Counted from the first letter of the stretch, positions 35,538 to 45,663 are shown. The stretch is 64,000 bases of DNA from Congregibacter litoralis KT71 (GCF_000153125.2 NZ_CM002299.1:248809-312808); one strand, 5' to 3'. Notes: generated by a model not told the origin, from the sequence alone. Made by a program: numbers and translations.

Positions 35538-37313
35538 ATGCTTAAGCCGCAAAACAGCGAGCCTGCGGAAGGCAAGCTGACACTGAAGGCTTTACTCGAA
35601 GGATTGCTTAGGGACGGCCGTATTGCTGCGGGTGATCTTCGTCGCTTGCAGGGCCTCTCTCCCGGCGCGATTCACCCGCTGGTTTTTCTTGCTGAGCAGA
35701 AGCTCCAGGACCTCGAAAATCCCGGCCAGACCCTCGATATGACAGCGCTCCTGGACTGGTTGAGCCATCGTTGTGGCCAGACGGTGGTAGAGATTGATCC
35801 TTTAAAGGTGAATGTCTCGGAAGTCTCAGAGGTCATGTCACGGGCTTTTGCGGAGCGCCATCGAATTCTCGCCGTGGACGTCACCGATGAAGAGGTAGTA
35901 ATTGCCAGCGCTGAACCCTATCAGCGCGCCTGGCAGGGCAACCTTGAGCAGGTGCTGCGCAAGCAGATTCGCCGGGTTCTTGCCGACCCGCGGGATCTCG
36001 TACGGTACACCGCCGAGTTTTACACCATGGCAGGATCCGTACGGGGTGCCCGGGCTGCGGGTAAAGGCAGCACCGCGGGGAACATCGGCAACCTGGAGCA
36101 GATGCTGGAGCTGGGCTCTATGCGGGAGCCCGATGCCAATGATCAGCATATCGTCAGCATCGTGGACTGGTTGTTGCAATACGCGTTTGAGCAGCGCGCC
36201 AGTGATATCCACATCGAGCCCCGGCGCAACGTGGGCAATGTGCGCTTCCGTATCGACGGCGTCCTGAATACGGTGTACGAACTACCGGAACAGGTCTGCG
36301 CCGCCGTCACCAGCCGCATCAAGATTCTCGGTCGCATGGATGTCGCTGAAAAACGGCGACCCCAGGACGGCCGATTGAAGACCCGCAGCCCCGGTGGTGC
36401 CGAGGTGGAGCTGCGTCTCTCCACGCTGCCCACGGCCTTTGGCGAAAAACTGGTCATGAGGATTTTTGATCCCGAAGTGCTGCAAAAAAGCTTTGAAGCC
36501 CTGGGGCTTGCGGATGAGGACCTCGTCCGTTGGCACGCCATGACCGGCACGGGTAACGGTATCGTGCTGGTCACGGGACCGACGGGGTCGGGCAAGACCA
36601 CCACCCTCTATTCCACCCTGCGCCAGCTCGCCACGTCTTCCGTGAACGTCTGCACCATCGAAGACCCCATCGAGATGGTCGAAGGCGCCTTTAACCAGAT
36701 GCAGGTCAACCATGGCATTGATCTGGATTTTTCCTCAGGGGTGCGAACCCTCATGCGCCAGGATCCCGACATCATCATGATCGGTGAGATACGGGACCTT
36801 GAAACCGCCAACATGGCCATCCAGGCAGCGCTTACGGGCCACCTCGTGCTTTCAACCCTGCACACCAACGATTCGCCAAGCTCCGTGTCCCGTCTTCTGG
36901 AGCTGGGTGCTCCCGCCTACCTGGTAAAGGCCACCCTGCGTGGGATTATGTCCCAGCGCCTGGTGCGGATCCTGTGTGATGACTGTAAGCGTCCCAAGCC
37001 GGCGGACCTGGATGGTTGGCGGGAGCTGGTGCAACCCTTTGATATTCCCGCGCCGGAGCACATCTACGATGCCGTGGGCTGCAAAACCTGTCGCGATACG
37101 GGGTACCGCGGCCGGCGGGGCATCTATGAGGTGCTCGTGAACAGCCCGGCGGTGCAGGAAGAGATCGTCACGGACATCAACACCGCGCGGCTGCGAAGCA
37201 TTGCCTTCAGTGAGGGAATGCAGTCCCTTCGGGTCAGTGGCGCCGCTCGCGTTGCCCGCGGTGAGACCACCGTGGAAGAGGTGTTGCGGGTCGCTCCCGC
37301 CATCACTCAGTAA
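35538..37313 (+). CDS. GspE/PilB-family secretion ATPase
   Basis: 591 residues with the type II secretion/type IV pilus assembly ATPase layout: N-terminal MshEN-like domain (about 1-150), then N2 and hexameric ATPase core. Walker A is GPTGSGKTT (Lys 354), followed by the Asp box EDPIEM, Walker B with RQDPDIIMIGEIRD and the His box LSTLHTND. The tetracysteine zinc element CDDC (480, 483) and CKTC (515, 518) is intact. I chose ATG 35538 over GTG 35517 for spacing from AGGGG. No pilin, platform or secretin genes are nearby, so the partner system lies elsewhere; it is followed by glnE four bases after its stop. Confidence 0.94.
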   Translation: MLKPQNSEPAEGKLTLKALLEGLLRDGRIAAGDLRRLQGLSPGAIHPLVFLAEQKLQDLENPGQTLDMTALLDWLSHRCGQTVVEIDPLKVNVSEVSEVMSRAFAERHRILAVDVTDEEVVIASAEPYQRAWQGNLEQVLRKQIRRVLADPRDLVRYTAEFYTMAGSVRGARAAGKGSTAGNIGNLEQMLELGSMREPDANDQHIVSIVDWLLQYAFEQRASDIHIEPRRNVGNVRFRIDGVLNTVYELPEQVCAAVTSRIKILGRMDVAEKRRPQDGRLKTRSPGGAEVELRLSTLPTAFGEKLVMRIFDPEVLQKSFEALGLADEDLVRWHAMTGTGNGIVLVTGPTGSGKTTTLYSTLRQLATSSVNVCTIEDPIEMVEGAFNQMQVNHGIDLDFSSGVRTLMRQDPDIIMIGEIRDLETANMAIQAALTGHLVLSTLHTNDSPSSVSRLLELGAPAYLVKATLRGIMSQRLVRILCDDCKRPKPADLDGWRELVQPFDIPAPEHIYDAVGCKTCRDTGYRGRRGIYEVLVNSPAVQEEIVTDINTARLRSIAFSEGMQSLRVSGAARVARGETTVEEVLRVAPAITQ

Positions 37314-37317
37314 GGCT

Positions 37318-40281
37318 ATGAACCTGCAGGATAATCTACCGGAAACTCTCAGGGAGCCGGCGTCCCGGGCATGGGCGGCCATACTTGAGGCCGCAGGCCC
37401 CACGGAGGCCCCCGCCCTTGAGGGGCTCCTTGAGCGCAGCGGTTTTGCGCAGCAACTGGCCACGGTCCTCGCCGGCTCGCGATACGTCGGGGAGACCCTG
37501 AGGCGCAGGCCCTGGCTCCTCGTGCAGTTGGCGACGGCGGGTCATCTGGAAGCGCCCTTGAGAGAAGGTGCTCTTGAGGCGGAGTTGGCGGAGTTGCTGG
37601 CGCGCAGTGATGACGATCCCGGGGTCGTGCTCCGACGCTTCCGGCAGCGCCACATGCTGCGAATCATCTGGCGGGACCTTAATCGACTGGCGCCGACCCT
37701 CGAAACCACCCGGGACGTCTCCTGGCTGGCCGATGCCTGCATCTCCCTTGGCCTTGAGCGGTGCATGGCCGAGCTTGAAGCAAAATACGGACAACCCCGG
37801 GGCCAACGAAGCGGCGAGGCCCAGGAACTGATTGTCGTGGCAATGGGTAAGCTCGGCGCCCATGAGCTCAACCTCTCCTCGGATATCGACCTGATATTCA
37901 CCTATCCCGAGAGCGGCAGCACCGAGGGCGCCCGGCGCTCTGTAAGTAATGAGGAGTTTTTTACCCGCGTGGGCCGCGCCCTGATCGCGCTCCTTGATCC
38001 CGTTACCGCCGAGGGTTTTGTGTTTCGCGTGGACATGCGCCTGCGACCCTATGGGGAAAGTGGCGCCCTGGTGCAGAGCTTTGCGGCTCTCGAGGCCTAC
38101 TATCAGGAACAGGGACGGGACTGGGAGCGCTACGCGCTGATTAAGGCGCGGCCCGTGACCGGCAGTCTGCGACATCGCCGCGAGCTTCTGCAGTGTCTCC
38201 AACCCTTCGTCTATCGCCGCTATGTGGACTACAGCGCCATAGAGAGCCTGCGTTCCATGAAGCAGCTGATCGTGGCAGAGGTACGGCGCCGGGGTTTGCA
38301 GGGAAACGTAAAACTTGGCAGCGGTGGTATTCGCGAGATTGAGTTTATAGCCCAGTGTTTTCAGCTTATCCGTGGCGGCAGGGATGTGTCATTGCAGCGC
38401 CGGGAACTCTGTGCCGTGCTGGCTGAGTGCGCAAGCCTGGGTTGTCTTCCCGAGTCTGTGGTGCAGGAGCTTCAGGTAGCCTATCTGTTTCTGCGCGATG
38501 GGGAGCATGCTATTCAGGCCTGGGAGGACCGCCAGACCCAGGAGCTGCCCACGGACCCCATCGCCCAGGCGGCCCTCGCTCATTGCATGGGCTTTGGAGA
38601 CTACGACGCTTTCTCCGAGGCCCTGGCAGGGCATCGTGATGCCGTCGCAAGGCACTTTGCTGCGCTCATCGCCGAAGATGAGAACTCCACTCCGGCGCCC
38701 GAGAGTGCCGATCTGTGGAGTGCTGACTGTGATCCACAGCAACTGGCAGATCTGGGTTTCAGCGATGCCGCGGGACATGCCCGGCGCCTCTGCGCTCTCT
38801 TCGACTCCCGGCGTATCCAGTGCCTCCAGGCCGAGGGCCGTGAGCGCCTTGACCGCTTTATGCCCCTGCTGTTGGAGGCCTGCGCTGAATCGGAACACCC
38901 GGATCTGGCTTTGGAACGGTCGCTTCCTTTAGTGAGCGCTGTAGCGCGACGCAGCGCCTATCTGCTTCTGCTCATTGAAAACCCACCGGCTCTGGCAGAT
39001 CTTGCAGCGCTTTGTGGTGCCAGTCCGTGGATTGCGGAGCAGCTGGCCACCCGCCCCGCCTTGCTGGACGAGCTTCTGGACCGTGCCAGTCTGTATACCG
39101 CGCCGGAGCGCGAGGCGCTGCAGTCGGAACTCCGTCAGCAGACGGCACGCCTCACCGTCGATGACCTTGAGGGGCACATGGATGCGCTGCGCTACTTCAA
39201 AGCCTCCCAGGTGCTACGTGTAGCGGCGAGTGAGCTGTCGGGACGTCTTCCCCTGATGAAGGTCAGCGACAAGCTCAGCTTTATTGCCGAAGTCTGTCTG
39301 GAGCAGGTACTGGCGCTTGCCTGGGCACAGCTGGCGCTTCGCTATGGCGAACCCGCGAGAGAAGGCACGGGAAGCGGGTTTGTGGTTCTCGCCTACGGCA
39401 AGTTGGGCGGCATTGAACTGAGTTATGCCTCGGATCTGGATCTGGTCTTTATCTTCGACGCGAAAAAAGGCGGTTACACCGATGGTGACCGTTCCATCGA
39501 TAACGCCACGTTTTACATGCGCCTCGGGCAGAAGATGATTCATATCCTCGAGACCCGAATGGGCCTCGGCCAGCTCTACGAGATTGACATGCGTCTGCGC
39601 CCTTCGGGCGATTCGGGGATGCTGGTGTCCACCCTCAGCGCTTTTGAACAGTATCAGCGCAACGAAGCCTGGACCTGGGAACATCAGGCCTTTGTCCGCG
39701 CCCGGCCCGTTGCCGGGGACGAGGTCCTTGCCCAAAAGGTCGAAGCCCTGCGCCGGAATATTCTCTGCCAGGCCCGGGACGTGGGCACGCTTGGCGAGGA
39801 AGTCGTCACCATGCGCGAAAAGATGCGCAGCCACGCCAAAGTACGCCGTGAAGACGCTGAAATGGACCTCAAGCAGGGTTTCGGCGGTATCGTGGATATC
39901 GAATTTGTGGTGCAATACGCCGTCCTCGCCTGGGCGTCGCAGGAACCTTCCCTGGCCGACTGGTCGGACAACGTCCGGATTCTCGAAGCCCTGGCCGACA
40001 GCGGATACCTGCCGAAGGAACAATGTCGGGCTTTGATCCAGGCCTACCTGGAATTGCGCAGCGTAACGCACCAGCTGGCTCTGCAGCAGCAACCGCCGAA
40101 ACTGCCGGCAAAGCAATTTGCGACGGAGAGGAGTACGGTGCAGCTCGTTTGGGAGTCGCTGTTTGCGGAGGTTACCGCGGCCGGGACCCCTGAGGCGGAC
40201 GGGACAGACGGAGCAGGCGGGAAAGCAGTACCAACGGAAGCTGAGACCACCTTCAGATCAGACCATCACAACAAAGAATAA
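37318..40281 (+). CDS. glnE: Glutamine synthetase adenylyltransferase/removase
   Basis: 987 residues, the usual length plus a short tail. GlnE has two nucleotidyltransferase domains: the N-terminal deadenylylating one with LSSDIDLIFTYPESG and the C-terminal adenylylating one with YASDLDLVFIFD, each followed by a helical PII-signalling region with MRLRP(Y/S)G. It adjusts glutamine synthetase activity to nitrogen supply. The start ATG 37318 is close behind the GspE stop with TAAGG upstream. The end carries about 35 low-complexity residues (AAGTPEADGTDGAGGKAVP) beyond the conserved domain. Confidence 0.97.
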   Translation: MNLQDNLPETLREPASRAWAAILEAAGPTEAPALEGLLERSGFAQQLATVLAGSRYVGETLRRRPWLLVQLATAGHLEAPLREGALEAELAELLARSDDDPGVVLRRFRQRHMLRIIWRDLNRLAPTLETTRDVSWLADACISLGLERCMAELEAKYGQPRGQRSGEAQELIVVAMGKLGAHELNLSSDIDLIFTYPESGSTEGARRSVSNEEFFTRVGRALIALLDPVTAEGFVFRVDMRLRPYGESGALVQSFAALEAYYQEQGRDWERYALIKARPVTGSLRHRRELLQCLQPFVYRRYVDYSAIESLRSMKQLIVAEVRRRGLQGNVKLGSGGIREIEFIAQCFQLIRGGRDVSLQRRELCAVLAECASLGCLPESVVQELQVAYLFLRDGEHAIQAWEDRQTQELPTDPIAQAALAHCMGFGDYDAFSEALAGHRDAVARHFAALIAEDENSTPAPESADLWSADCDPQQLADLGFSDAAGHARRLCALFDSRRIQCLQAEGRERLDRFMPLLLEACAESEHPDLALERSLPLVSAVARRSAYLLLLIENPPALADLAALCGASPWIAEQLATRPALLDELLDRASLYTAPEREALQSELRQQTARLTVDDLEGHMDALRYFKASQVLRVAASELSGRLPLMKVSDKLSFIAEVCLEQVLALAWAQLALRYGEPAREGTGSGFVVLAYGKLGGIELSYASDLDLVFIFDAKKGGYTDGDRSIDNATFYMRLGQKMIHILETRMGLGQLYEIDMRLRPSGDSGMLVSTLSAFEQYQRNEAWTWEHQAFVRARPVAGDEVLAQKVEALRRNILCQARDVGTLGEEVVTMREKMRSHAKVRREDAEMDLKQGFGGIVDIEFVVQYAVLAWASQEPSLADWSDNVRILEALADSGYLPKEQCRALIQAYLELRSVTHQLALQQQPPKLPAKQFATERSTVQLVWESLFAEVTAAGTPEADGTDGAGGKAVPTEAETTFRSDHHNKE

Positions 40282-40294
40282 GCAGGAGAAGAAC

Positions 40295-41221
40295 ATGAAT
40301 TTTGCGGAACGCGAAGGCACCATCTGGCTCGACGGGGAAATGGTTCCCTGGGGTGAGGCCAAGGTGCACGTGCTAACGCATACCCTGCATTACGGTCTGG
40401 GCGTATTTGAGGGTGTTCGTGCCTACAAAACTCCCGATCGCGGTACCTGCATCTTCAAGCTCAAGGAGCATACGGAGCGTCTTTTTAACTCCGCGAAGAT
40501 ACTTACCATGGATATGCCCTATGACCGCGAAACGCTTATTGAAGCCCAGCGCGCTGTGGTCAAAGCCAACGAACTCGAAGAAGCCTATCTGCGGCCCATG
40601 TGTTTTTATGGCTCCGAAGGCATGGGACTGCGGGCCGACGGTCTGAAAACCCACGTCATGGTCGCCGCCTGGGAGTGGCCGTCCTACATGGACCCTGAAG
40701 CTGTTGCCCGGGGTATCAAAGTACGCACCTCGTCCTATACCCGGCATCACGTAAATATCACCATGTGCAAAGCCAAGGCCAACGGCAACTACATCAATTC
40801 CATGCTGGCCCTTCGCGAGGCTCTGGAGTCCGGTGCCGAAGAGGCGCTCCTTCTGGACAATGAAGGCTACGTTGCCGAGGGCAGCGGCGAGAACGTCTTT
40901 ATCGTGCGCCGGGGCAAGATACATACGCCGGAACTGACCTCCTGCCTCGATGGCATCACCCGGGCAACGGTTTTTGCCTTTGCCGAGGAACTGGGGCTGG
41001 AGATTATTGAGCGCCGTATTACCCGCGACGAGGTGTATGTCGCGGATGAGGCCTTCTTTACGGGCACCGCGGCAGAGGTCGTGCCTATCCGGATGCTCGA
41101 CGGCAGAGAAATCGGCAGCGGTAGCCGGGGGCCTATCACCGAACAGATGCAGTCCATGTATTTTGATGCCGTGCGTGGCAACCGACCCCAGAATGCGGAG
41201 TGGCTGACTCCCGTTGCATAG
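40295..41221 (+). CDS. ilvE: Branched-chain amino acid aminotransferase
   Basis: 308 residues, fold-type IV PLP enzyme. It starts MNFAEREGTIWLDGEMVPW, with HTLHYGLGVFEGVRAY near residue 30, the PLP lysine in MCKAKANGNYINS (Lys 161), and EGSGENVFIV plus TSCLDGITRATV around the phosphate site. It performs the last step in leucine, isoleucine and valine synthesis. ATG 40295 follows AGGAGAAGAAC. The glnE–ilvE order is conserved in pseudomonads. Confidence 0.97.
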   Translation: MNFAEREGTIWLDGEMVPWGEAKVHVLTHTLHYGLGVFEGVRAYKTPDRGTCIFKLKEHTERLFNSAKILTMDMPYDRETLIEAQRAVVKANELEEAYLRPMCFYGSEGMGLRADGLKTHVMVAAWEWPSYMDPEAVARGIKVRTSSYTRHHVNITMCKAKANGNYINSMLALREALESGAEEALLLDNEGYVAEGSGENVFIVRRGKIHTPELTSCLDGITRATVFAFAEELGLEIIERRITRDEVYVADEAFFTGTAAEVVPIRMLDGREIGSGSRGPITEQMQSMYFDAVRGNRPQNAEWLTPVA

Positions 41222-41301
41222 TTGCATAAAGGGATCCCGGGGGGCGTCAGCTCCCGCGCCGCTTTTCACGTTCCGGCTCATCAAAGATAAGAGAAACAAC
41301 C

Positions 41302-42156
41302 ATGAGTGACAACGCAGCGCTGATCGCACAGGAATTAACGCTTGAGAACGGAGACGCCCGCGGCGTGTTCTATCGGCGCTGGGATGTGGAGTCGCCCCGG
41401 GGGGTAGCGCTCATTGTCCATGGTCTCGGCGAACACAGCGGTCGTTATCAGCATGTGGCTGAGGCCCTGGCGGCGCGCAATATCGCAAGCTTTGCGCCGG
41501 ATCATCCGGGTCACGGTCACACGCCGGGTCATCGCTGCTTTATCAACAAGTTTGAGGATTTCTATCCTGCACTGGATGCCCTGCGAGAACAGATCGCCTC
41601 GGACTATGCGGAAGTTCCCTGTTTCATCATCGGGCACAGCATGGGTGGCCTGATCATCGGTAACTATCTTCTGGATCGGCAATCCCGGTTCGCCGGAGCT
41701 GCTTTTTCCGGCGCTGCTTTTGAGGTGCCCGAGCCCCCCAGTGGTTTTGCCATTTTTCTCAACAAGCTTTTGGCGTCCATTGTGCCGAAGCTGGGTGCCT
41801 TGCAGCTTGACGCCAGCGAGGTGAGCCGCGATGCGGAGGTTGTTCGCCGTTATCAGGAGGACCCCCTGGTACACAGCGGGAAAATCACGGCGCGCCTGCT
41901 GGTGGAGCTCTTTGCTGCCATGGATATGCTTGAGCAGCGTCGTGGCGACATCAGCCTCCCGGTGCTGGTCATGCATGGAGAAGGGGATGTGATGGCGGCG
42001 GTCAGGGGCTCTCAGCATTTCTTTGACGCAGTGGGCAGCACGGATAAGACCCTGCGCCTGTATCCCGGGCTCTACCATGAGATTTTTAACGAGCCGGAGA
42101 AGGATCAGGTGCTGGGTGAACTGGGTGACTGGCTGGATGCTCACATTCCGGACTGA
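41302..42156 (+). CDS. Alpha/beta hydrolase, monoacylglycerol-lipase-like
   Basis: 284 residues of the serine aminopeptidase S33/Hydrolase_4 type. The oxyanion region is VHGLGEHSGRY, the nucleophile Ser 113 lies in GHSMGG, the acid in HGEGDVMAAV and the His in GLYHEIFNE. That pattern matches lysophospholipases and monoacylglycerol lipases. There is no signal peptide, so it acts in the cytoplasm. Start ATG 41302. It lies between ilvE and the rhamnose genes without a clear functional link. Confidence 0.92.
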   Translation: MSDNAALIAQELTLENGDARGVFYRRWDVESPRGVALIVHGLGEHSGRYQHVAEALAARNIASFAPDHPGHGHTPGHRCFINKFEDFYPALDALREQIASDYAEVPCFIIGHSMGGLIIGNYLLDRQSRFAGAAFSGAAFEVPEPPSGFAIFLNKLLASIVPKLGALQLDASEVSRDAEVVRRYQEDPLVHSGKITARLLVELFAAMDMLEQRRGDISLPVLVMHGEGDVMAAVRGSQHFFDAVGSTDKTLRLYPGLYHEIFNEPEKDQVLGELGDWLDAHIPD

Positions 42157-42178
42157 GAGATGAGCGTCGATACTGTTT

Positions 42179-43084
42179 GTGGCATACGCTGTGGCTGAGG
42201 CGTCCCTTTCCAGGGTACTGGTGACCGGTGGCGGAGGTCAGCTGGGCTCTGCCCTGGCGGCGACGGTGCCGCCGTCTATCAGCCTTCGGGCCTTAGGCCG
42301 TGCTGACTGCGATATCAGTAATCCCGCGGCCGTAGATGCGGCTCTGGATGCGGAAGAGCCTCAGCTTCTGATCAATGCGGCGGCCTATACCGCCGTGGAT
42401 CGTGCCGAGGAGGACGCCGATGCGGCCTTCGCGGCCAATGGAGAGGCCCCCGGGGTGCTTGGGGAGGCCTGCGCTCGACGGGGCATCCGGCTTATTCATG
42501 TCTCCACGGATTTTGTTTTCGACGGCACGCGCAGCTCTCCTTACCCTGTAGATGCGCCCACGGCGCCCCTGGGCGTCTATGGCCGCAGCAAGGAAGCGGG
42601 CGAGCGTGCAGTGCTCGATTCCGGCGCCGATGCCCTTCTTGTGCGAACGGGTTGGGTGTATTCCCACAGTGGCCAGAACTTCCTGCGCACCATGCTGAGA
42701 CTCCACGGCTCCCATGAGGAAATCAGCGTGGTGTCGGATCAGGTAGGCACGCCCACGGATGCTTACTCCCTCGCTTATGCCCTGTGGGCCGCCGCCGCGC
42801 GGCCGGCCTTGGGGGGGATTTATCACTGGAGTGATGCGGGGGTGTGCAGTTGGTACGACTTTGCGCAGGCCATCGGTGAAGAGGCTCACGCTCTGGGCCT
42901 GCTGCAGGCGGTCGCCAGGGTGAAGCCCATCCGCACCGAGGATTATCCGACGCCAGCGCGACGTCCTGCCTACAGCGTGCTGGACAAAAGCTTAAGTTGG
43001 CGGGATTTCGAGATGCCACCCACGCACTGGCGCAGTCAACTACGCGCTGTTCTGACAAGGCTTAAGGAGACAGCTCATGGCTAA
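42179..43084 (+). CDS. rfbD: dTDP-4-dehydrorhamnose reductase
   Basis: 301 residues, extended short-chain dehydrogenase. The NAD(P)-binding loop is VTGGGGQLGSAL, the catalytic YxxxK is in YGRSKEAGE and the C-terminal substrate region has TEDYPTPARRPAYSVLD, typical of RfbD. It performs the last step of dTDP-L-rhamnose synthesis. The start is uncertain: GTG 42179 is given, but a GTG at 42191 would also keep the Rossmann fold. Its end overlaps rfbB by eight bases, so the two are coupled. Confidence 0.95.
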   Translation: MAYAVAEASLSRVLVTGGGGQLGSALAATVPPSISLRALGRADCDISNPAAVDAALDAEEPQLLINAAAYTAVDRAEEDADAAFAANGEAPGVLGEACARRGIRLIHVSTDFVFDGTRSSPYPVDAPTAPLGVYGRSKEAGERAVLDSGADALLVRTGWVYSHSGQNFLRTMLRLHGSHEEISVVSDQVGTPTDAYSLAYALWAAAARPALGGIYHWSDAGVCSWYDFAQAIGEEAHALGLLQAVARVKPIRTEDYPTPARRPAYSVLDKSLSWRDFEMPPTHWRSQLRAVLTRLKETAHG

Positions 43085-44141
43085 GACCCTATTGGTGACC
43101 GGCGGTGCAGGATTTATTGGTTCCAATTTTGTGCACTACTGGCTGGGCACCCACCCGGAGGACCGTGTGATTGCCTACGACGCCCTCACCTACGCCGGTA
43201 ACCGGGAGAATCTGGCCTCCGTAGAAGACAACGCTAACTTCAGCTTCGTGCAGGCGGATATCTGCGATGAGGCGGGCGTGACACAGCTCATGCGCGATGA
43301 GTCCGTAGATACCGTGGTGCACTTTGCCGCGGAAAGCCATGTCGACCGGTCCATCAGCGGGCCTGATGCCTTTATTGAGACTAATGTCATCGGCACCCAC
43401 AGCCTGTTAAAAGCGGCGCGAAGTGTCTGGTTGGACGGGGACGGCAAGCCCCACCGTTTTCATCATGTCTCCACCGACGAGGTGTACGGCTCCCTGGCAC
43501 CCGATGCGCCGGGATTCTTTGAGGCTCAGCAATACCAGCCCAATTCGCCCTATTCCGCCAGTAAAGCCGCGTCGGATCACCTCGTGCGGGCCTATCACCA
43601 CACCTACGGTTTACAGGTGAGCACAAGTAACTGCTCGAACAATTACGGGCCCTTTCACTTTCCCGAGAAGCTGATTCCCCTCTGTCTGACCAATATTCTG
43701 CGCGGCAGGGAGCTGCCGGTGTACGGCGATGGCAGCAATATCCGCGACTGGCTGTATGTCGAGGATCACTGCCGTGGCATCGAGCTTGTACTCAACAAGG
43801 GTGAGGTGGGTGAGTGCTACAACATCGGTGGCAATAATGAGTGGAACAACCTGGCGATTGTGAAGCTCCTCTGCGAACGCCTGGATGCGAGGTTTGCGGC
43901 GGATCCAGAATTGCGGGAAAGTTATCCCGACGCACCCCAGAGCCAGGGCGAATCCGCCGATAGCCTGGTGCGCTTTGTCACCGACCGGGCGGGACACGAC
44001 TGGCGCTATGCCATTGATGCGAGCCGGATCATGAATGAGCTCGGCTACGCGCCCGCAGAGACCTTTGAAACGGGTATTGAACGGACCATCGATTGGTATC
44101 TTGCCCATGAAGCCTGGTGGCGCCCCCTGGTACAGGCCTGA
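43077..44141 (+). CDS. rfbB: dTDP-glucose 4,6-dehydratase
   Basis: 354 residues. VTGGAGFIGSNFVHYW binds NAD, followed by HFAAESHVDRSI, STDEVYGSL (catalytic Asp-Glu pair) and YSASKAASDHLVRAY with the active Tyr and Lys. Together with RfbA, RfbC and RfbD, all in this window, it makes dTDP-L-rhamnose for surface polysaccharide. Start ATG 43077 lies inside the end of rfbD, with AAGGAG upstream. Confidence 0.98.
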   Translation: MAKTLLVTGGAGFIGSNFVHYWLGTHPEDRVIAYDALTYAGNRENLASVEDNANFSFVQADICDEAGVTQLMRDESVDTVVHFAAESHVDRSISGPDAFIETNVIGTHSLLKAARSVWLDGDGKPHRFHHVSTDEVYGSLAPDAPGFFEAQQYQPNSPYSASKAASDHLVRAYHHTYGLQVSTSNCSNNYGPFHFPEKLIPLCLTNILRGRELPVYGDGSNIRDWLYVEDHCRGIELVLNKGEVGECYNIGGNNEWNNLAIVKLLCERLDARFAADPELRESYPDAPQSQGESADSLVRFVTDRAGHDWRYAIDASRIMNELGYAPAETFETGIERTIDWYLAHEAWWRPLVQA

Positions 44142-44167
44142 GCAAGTCGGGGAATAGTCAGGCCCTG

Positions 44168-45031
44168 ATGCACCTGGAGTGTCACGGCCTGCGCCTGGAG
44201 ATTTCGCCCCGGGAGGGTGCAGCCCTCGTGGCGCTGCAGTCCCGTCGTGGAGATCGCTGGTGTGATTGGCTCGTAGACAGGGAGCTGGCCTCCTCCACAG
44301 GCACTCCCGCCTGTTTCCCCCTGATACCCTTTGCCAATCGCATTGCCCATGGTGAGCTTGAGTTTTCCCCTCAGCGCCTTGCGGCAAATCGCCCGGATTT
44401 GTCGGCGCATCCGATTCATGGCTATGCATGGCAGGCGCCCTGGGACCTGGACTGGCAGAAAGACGATGCGCTGCAGCTCAGCTATGACGGCAGTGATGAT
44501 CCCTGGCCCTGCCAGTATCGTGCGTCCATGGTCTTCGCCCTGGCACCGGGGGAACTTCGCATCACCTTAAAACTCTCTCATCGAGGCGTCGGCGAGATGC
44601 CCGCGGGCCTGGGACTGCATCCTGCATTTCCCAGCGAAGGCTTGCTGTCCGTGCAGGCAGATTGCGCAGCATTTTTAGCCGTTGATGACGATGGCCTTCC
44701 GTCGGCAATCCACAGGGATGCGCAGGAATGCGCAGACCTCGCTGAGGGCCGTGTACCCGCGCGGGGTGTGGATAGTGATTTCGTGGATTGGAAGCACAAA
44801 GCGACCCTGCTTTGGCGTGACCGCGCCTTAAGCTTGTCTGCGGATCCGGTGTTTAGTGCCCTGCATGTATTTCGACCCGGAGACAAAGCGCTGCTATGCC
44901 TGGAGCCCGTAAGCCATCTCACGGGAGCCATGGCCCGGGAGCGCTTGCCGTCTATCCCGTCGCCGCAGATGCTGGGTAGCGGTGAGACGCTGGAAGGCAG
45001 CATCCGGTTTCACCTGGAGGACTTTTCTTAA
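44168..45031 (+). CDS. Aldose 1-epimerase-family protein
   Basis: About 287 residues of the galactose-mutarotase fold. Recognisable parts are the GTPACFPLIPFANRIA strand, HPIHGYAWQAPW with the first His, and GLGLHPAFP with the second; the catalytic Glu is expected near the C-terminus, perhaps in LLCLEPVSH. Such enzymes interconvert alpha and beta anomers of hexoses. The start is a choice: ATG 44168 lacks a strong ribosome site, and the frame is open back into rfbB. It lies at the end of the plus-strand rfbD–rfbB unit, facing rfbC. Confidence 0.87.
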   Translation: MHLECHGLRLEISPREGAALVALQSRRGDRWCDWLVDRELASSTGTPACFPLIPFANRIAHGELEFSPQRLAANRPDLSAHPIHGYAWQAPWDLDWQKDDALQLSYDGSDDPWPCQYRASMVFALAPGELRITLKLSHRGVGEMPAGLGLHPAFPSEGLLSVQADCAAFLAVDDDGLPSAIHRDAQECADLAEGRVPARGVDSDFVDWKHKATLLWRDRALSLSADPVFSALHVFRPGDKALLCLEPVSHLTGAMARERLPSIPSPQMLGSGETLEGSIRFHLEDFS

Positions 45032-45114
45032 TCCTTCTGTTTAAACTCTTTGGCTTAACTTTTGGGTAGCAATGAACCTGAGCTTCCGCGGCGGCTTGCG
45101 GCTGTCGTTTTGGT

Positions 45115-45663
45115 TCAGGCCAGGCGCGGTGCGTCGCGAAACGCCAGGCCCGTCTGGTCTTTCGCAGAGAGTGCGGGCTCCTTGCCGTCCACCAGGGGCC
45201 AGTCAATGGCAAGCTCCGGGTCATCCCAGGCAATGCTGACTTCACTGCCGGGATCGTACTTGTCAGTGCATTTGTACTGAAAGTCCGCGTACTCCGATGT
45301 CACATAAAAACCATGGGCAAAGCCCGGGGGTACCCACAGCATCTGCTGGGTCTTTGCATCCAGAGTGACGCCATACCATTGGCCCAGAGTGGGTGAATCC
45401 CGGCGGAGATCCACGGCCACGTCGTAGACGCTTCCGGCCGTTACTCGAACGAGTTTTCCCTGGGTATGGGCGGTTTGGTAGTGAAGTCCCCGGAGAATGC
45501 CCTGGGCAGAGCGACTGTGATTGTCCTGCACAAAGTGAAGATCAAAGCCCGCCTCTTTAAAGGCCTCAGCGTTCCAGCTTTCCACAAAGAATCCGCGCTC
45601 ATCGCCGAACACCTGGGGCGTGAGAAGGTAAACGCCGGGCAGAGGGGTGGCTTCAAATTGCAT
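45115..45663 (-). CDS. rfbC: dTDP-4-dehydrorhamnose 3,5-epimerase
   Basis: 182 residues, cupin-fold sugar epimerase. The signatures [34 protein letters not shown] (substrate and catalytic His), [13 protein letters not shown] and [12 protein letters not shown] are intact. The start overlaps the rfbA stop by 11 bases. It converges with the aldose epimerase gene. Confidence 0.97.
   Translation of the reverse strand: MQFEATPLPGVYLLTPQVFGDERGFFVESWNAEAFKEAGFDLHFVQDNHSRSAQGILRGLHYQTAHTQGKLVRVTAGSVYDVAVDLRRDSPTLGQWYGVTLDAKTQQMLWVPPGFAHGFYVTSEYADFQYKCTDKYDPGSEVSIAWDDPELAIDWPLVDGKEPALSAKDQTGLAFRDAPRLA

Noticed and set aside
37201-37317. Longer N-terminus for GlnE starting inside the GspE-type gene
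   Set aside because: The extra 39 residues lie in another frame of a conserved coding region and lack GlnE similarity; ATG 37318 fits.
42161-42199. Twelve-codon leader frame before rfbD
   Set aside because: Very short, no ribosome site, and no conserved pattern; it may simply reflect the poorly defined rfbD start.
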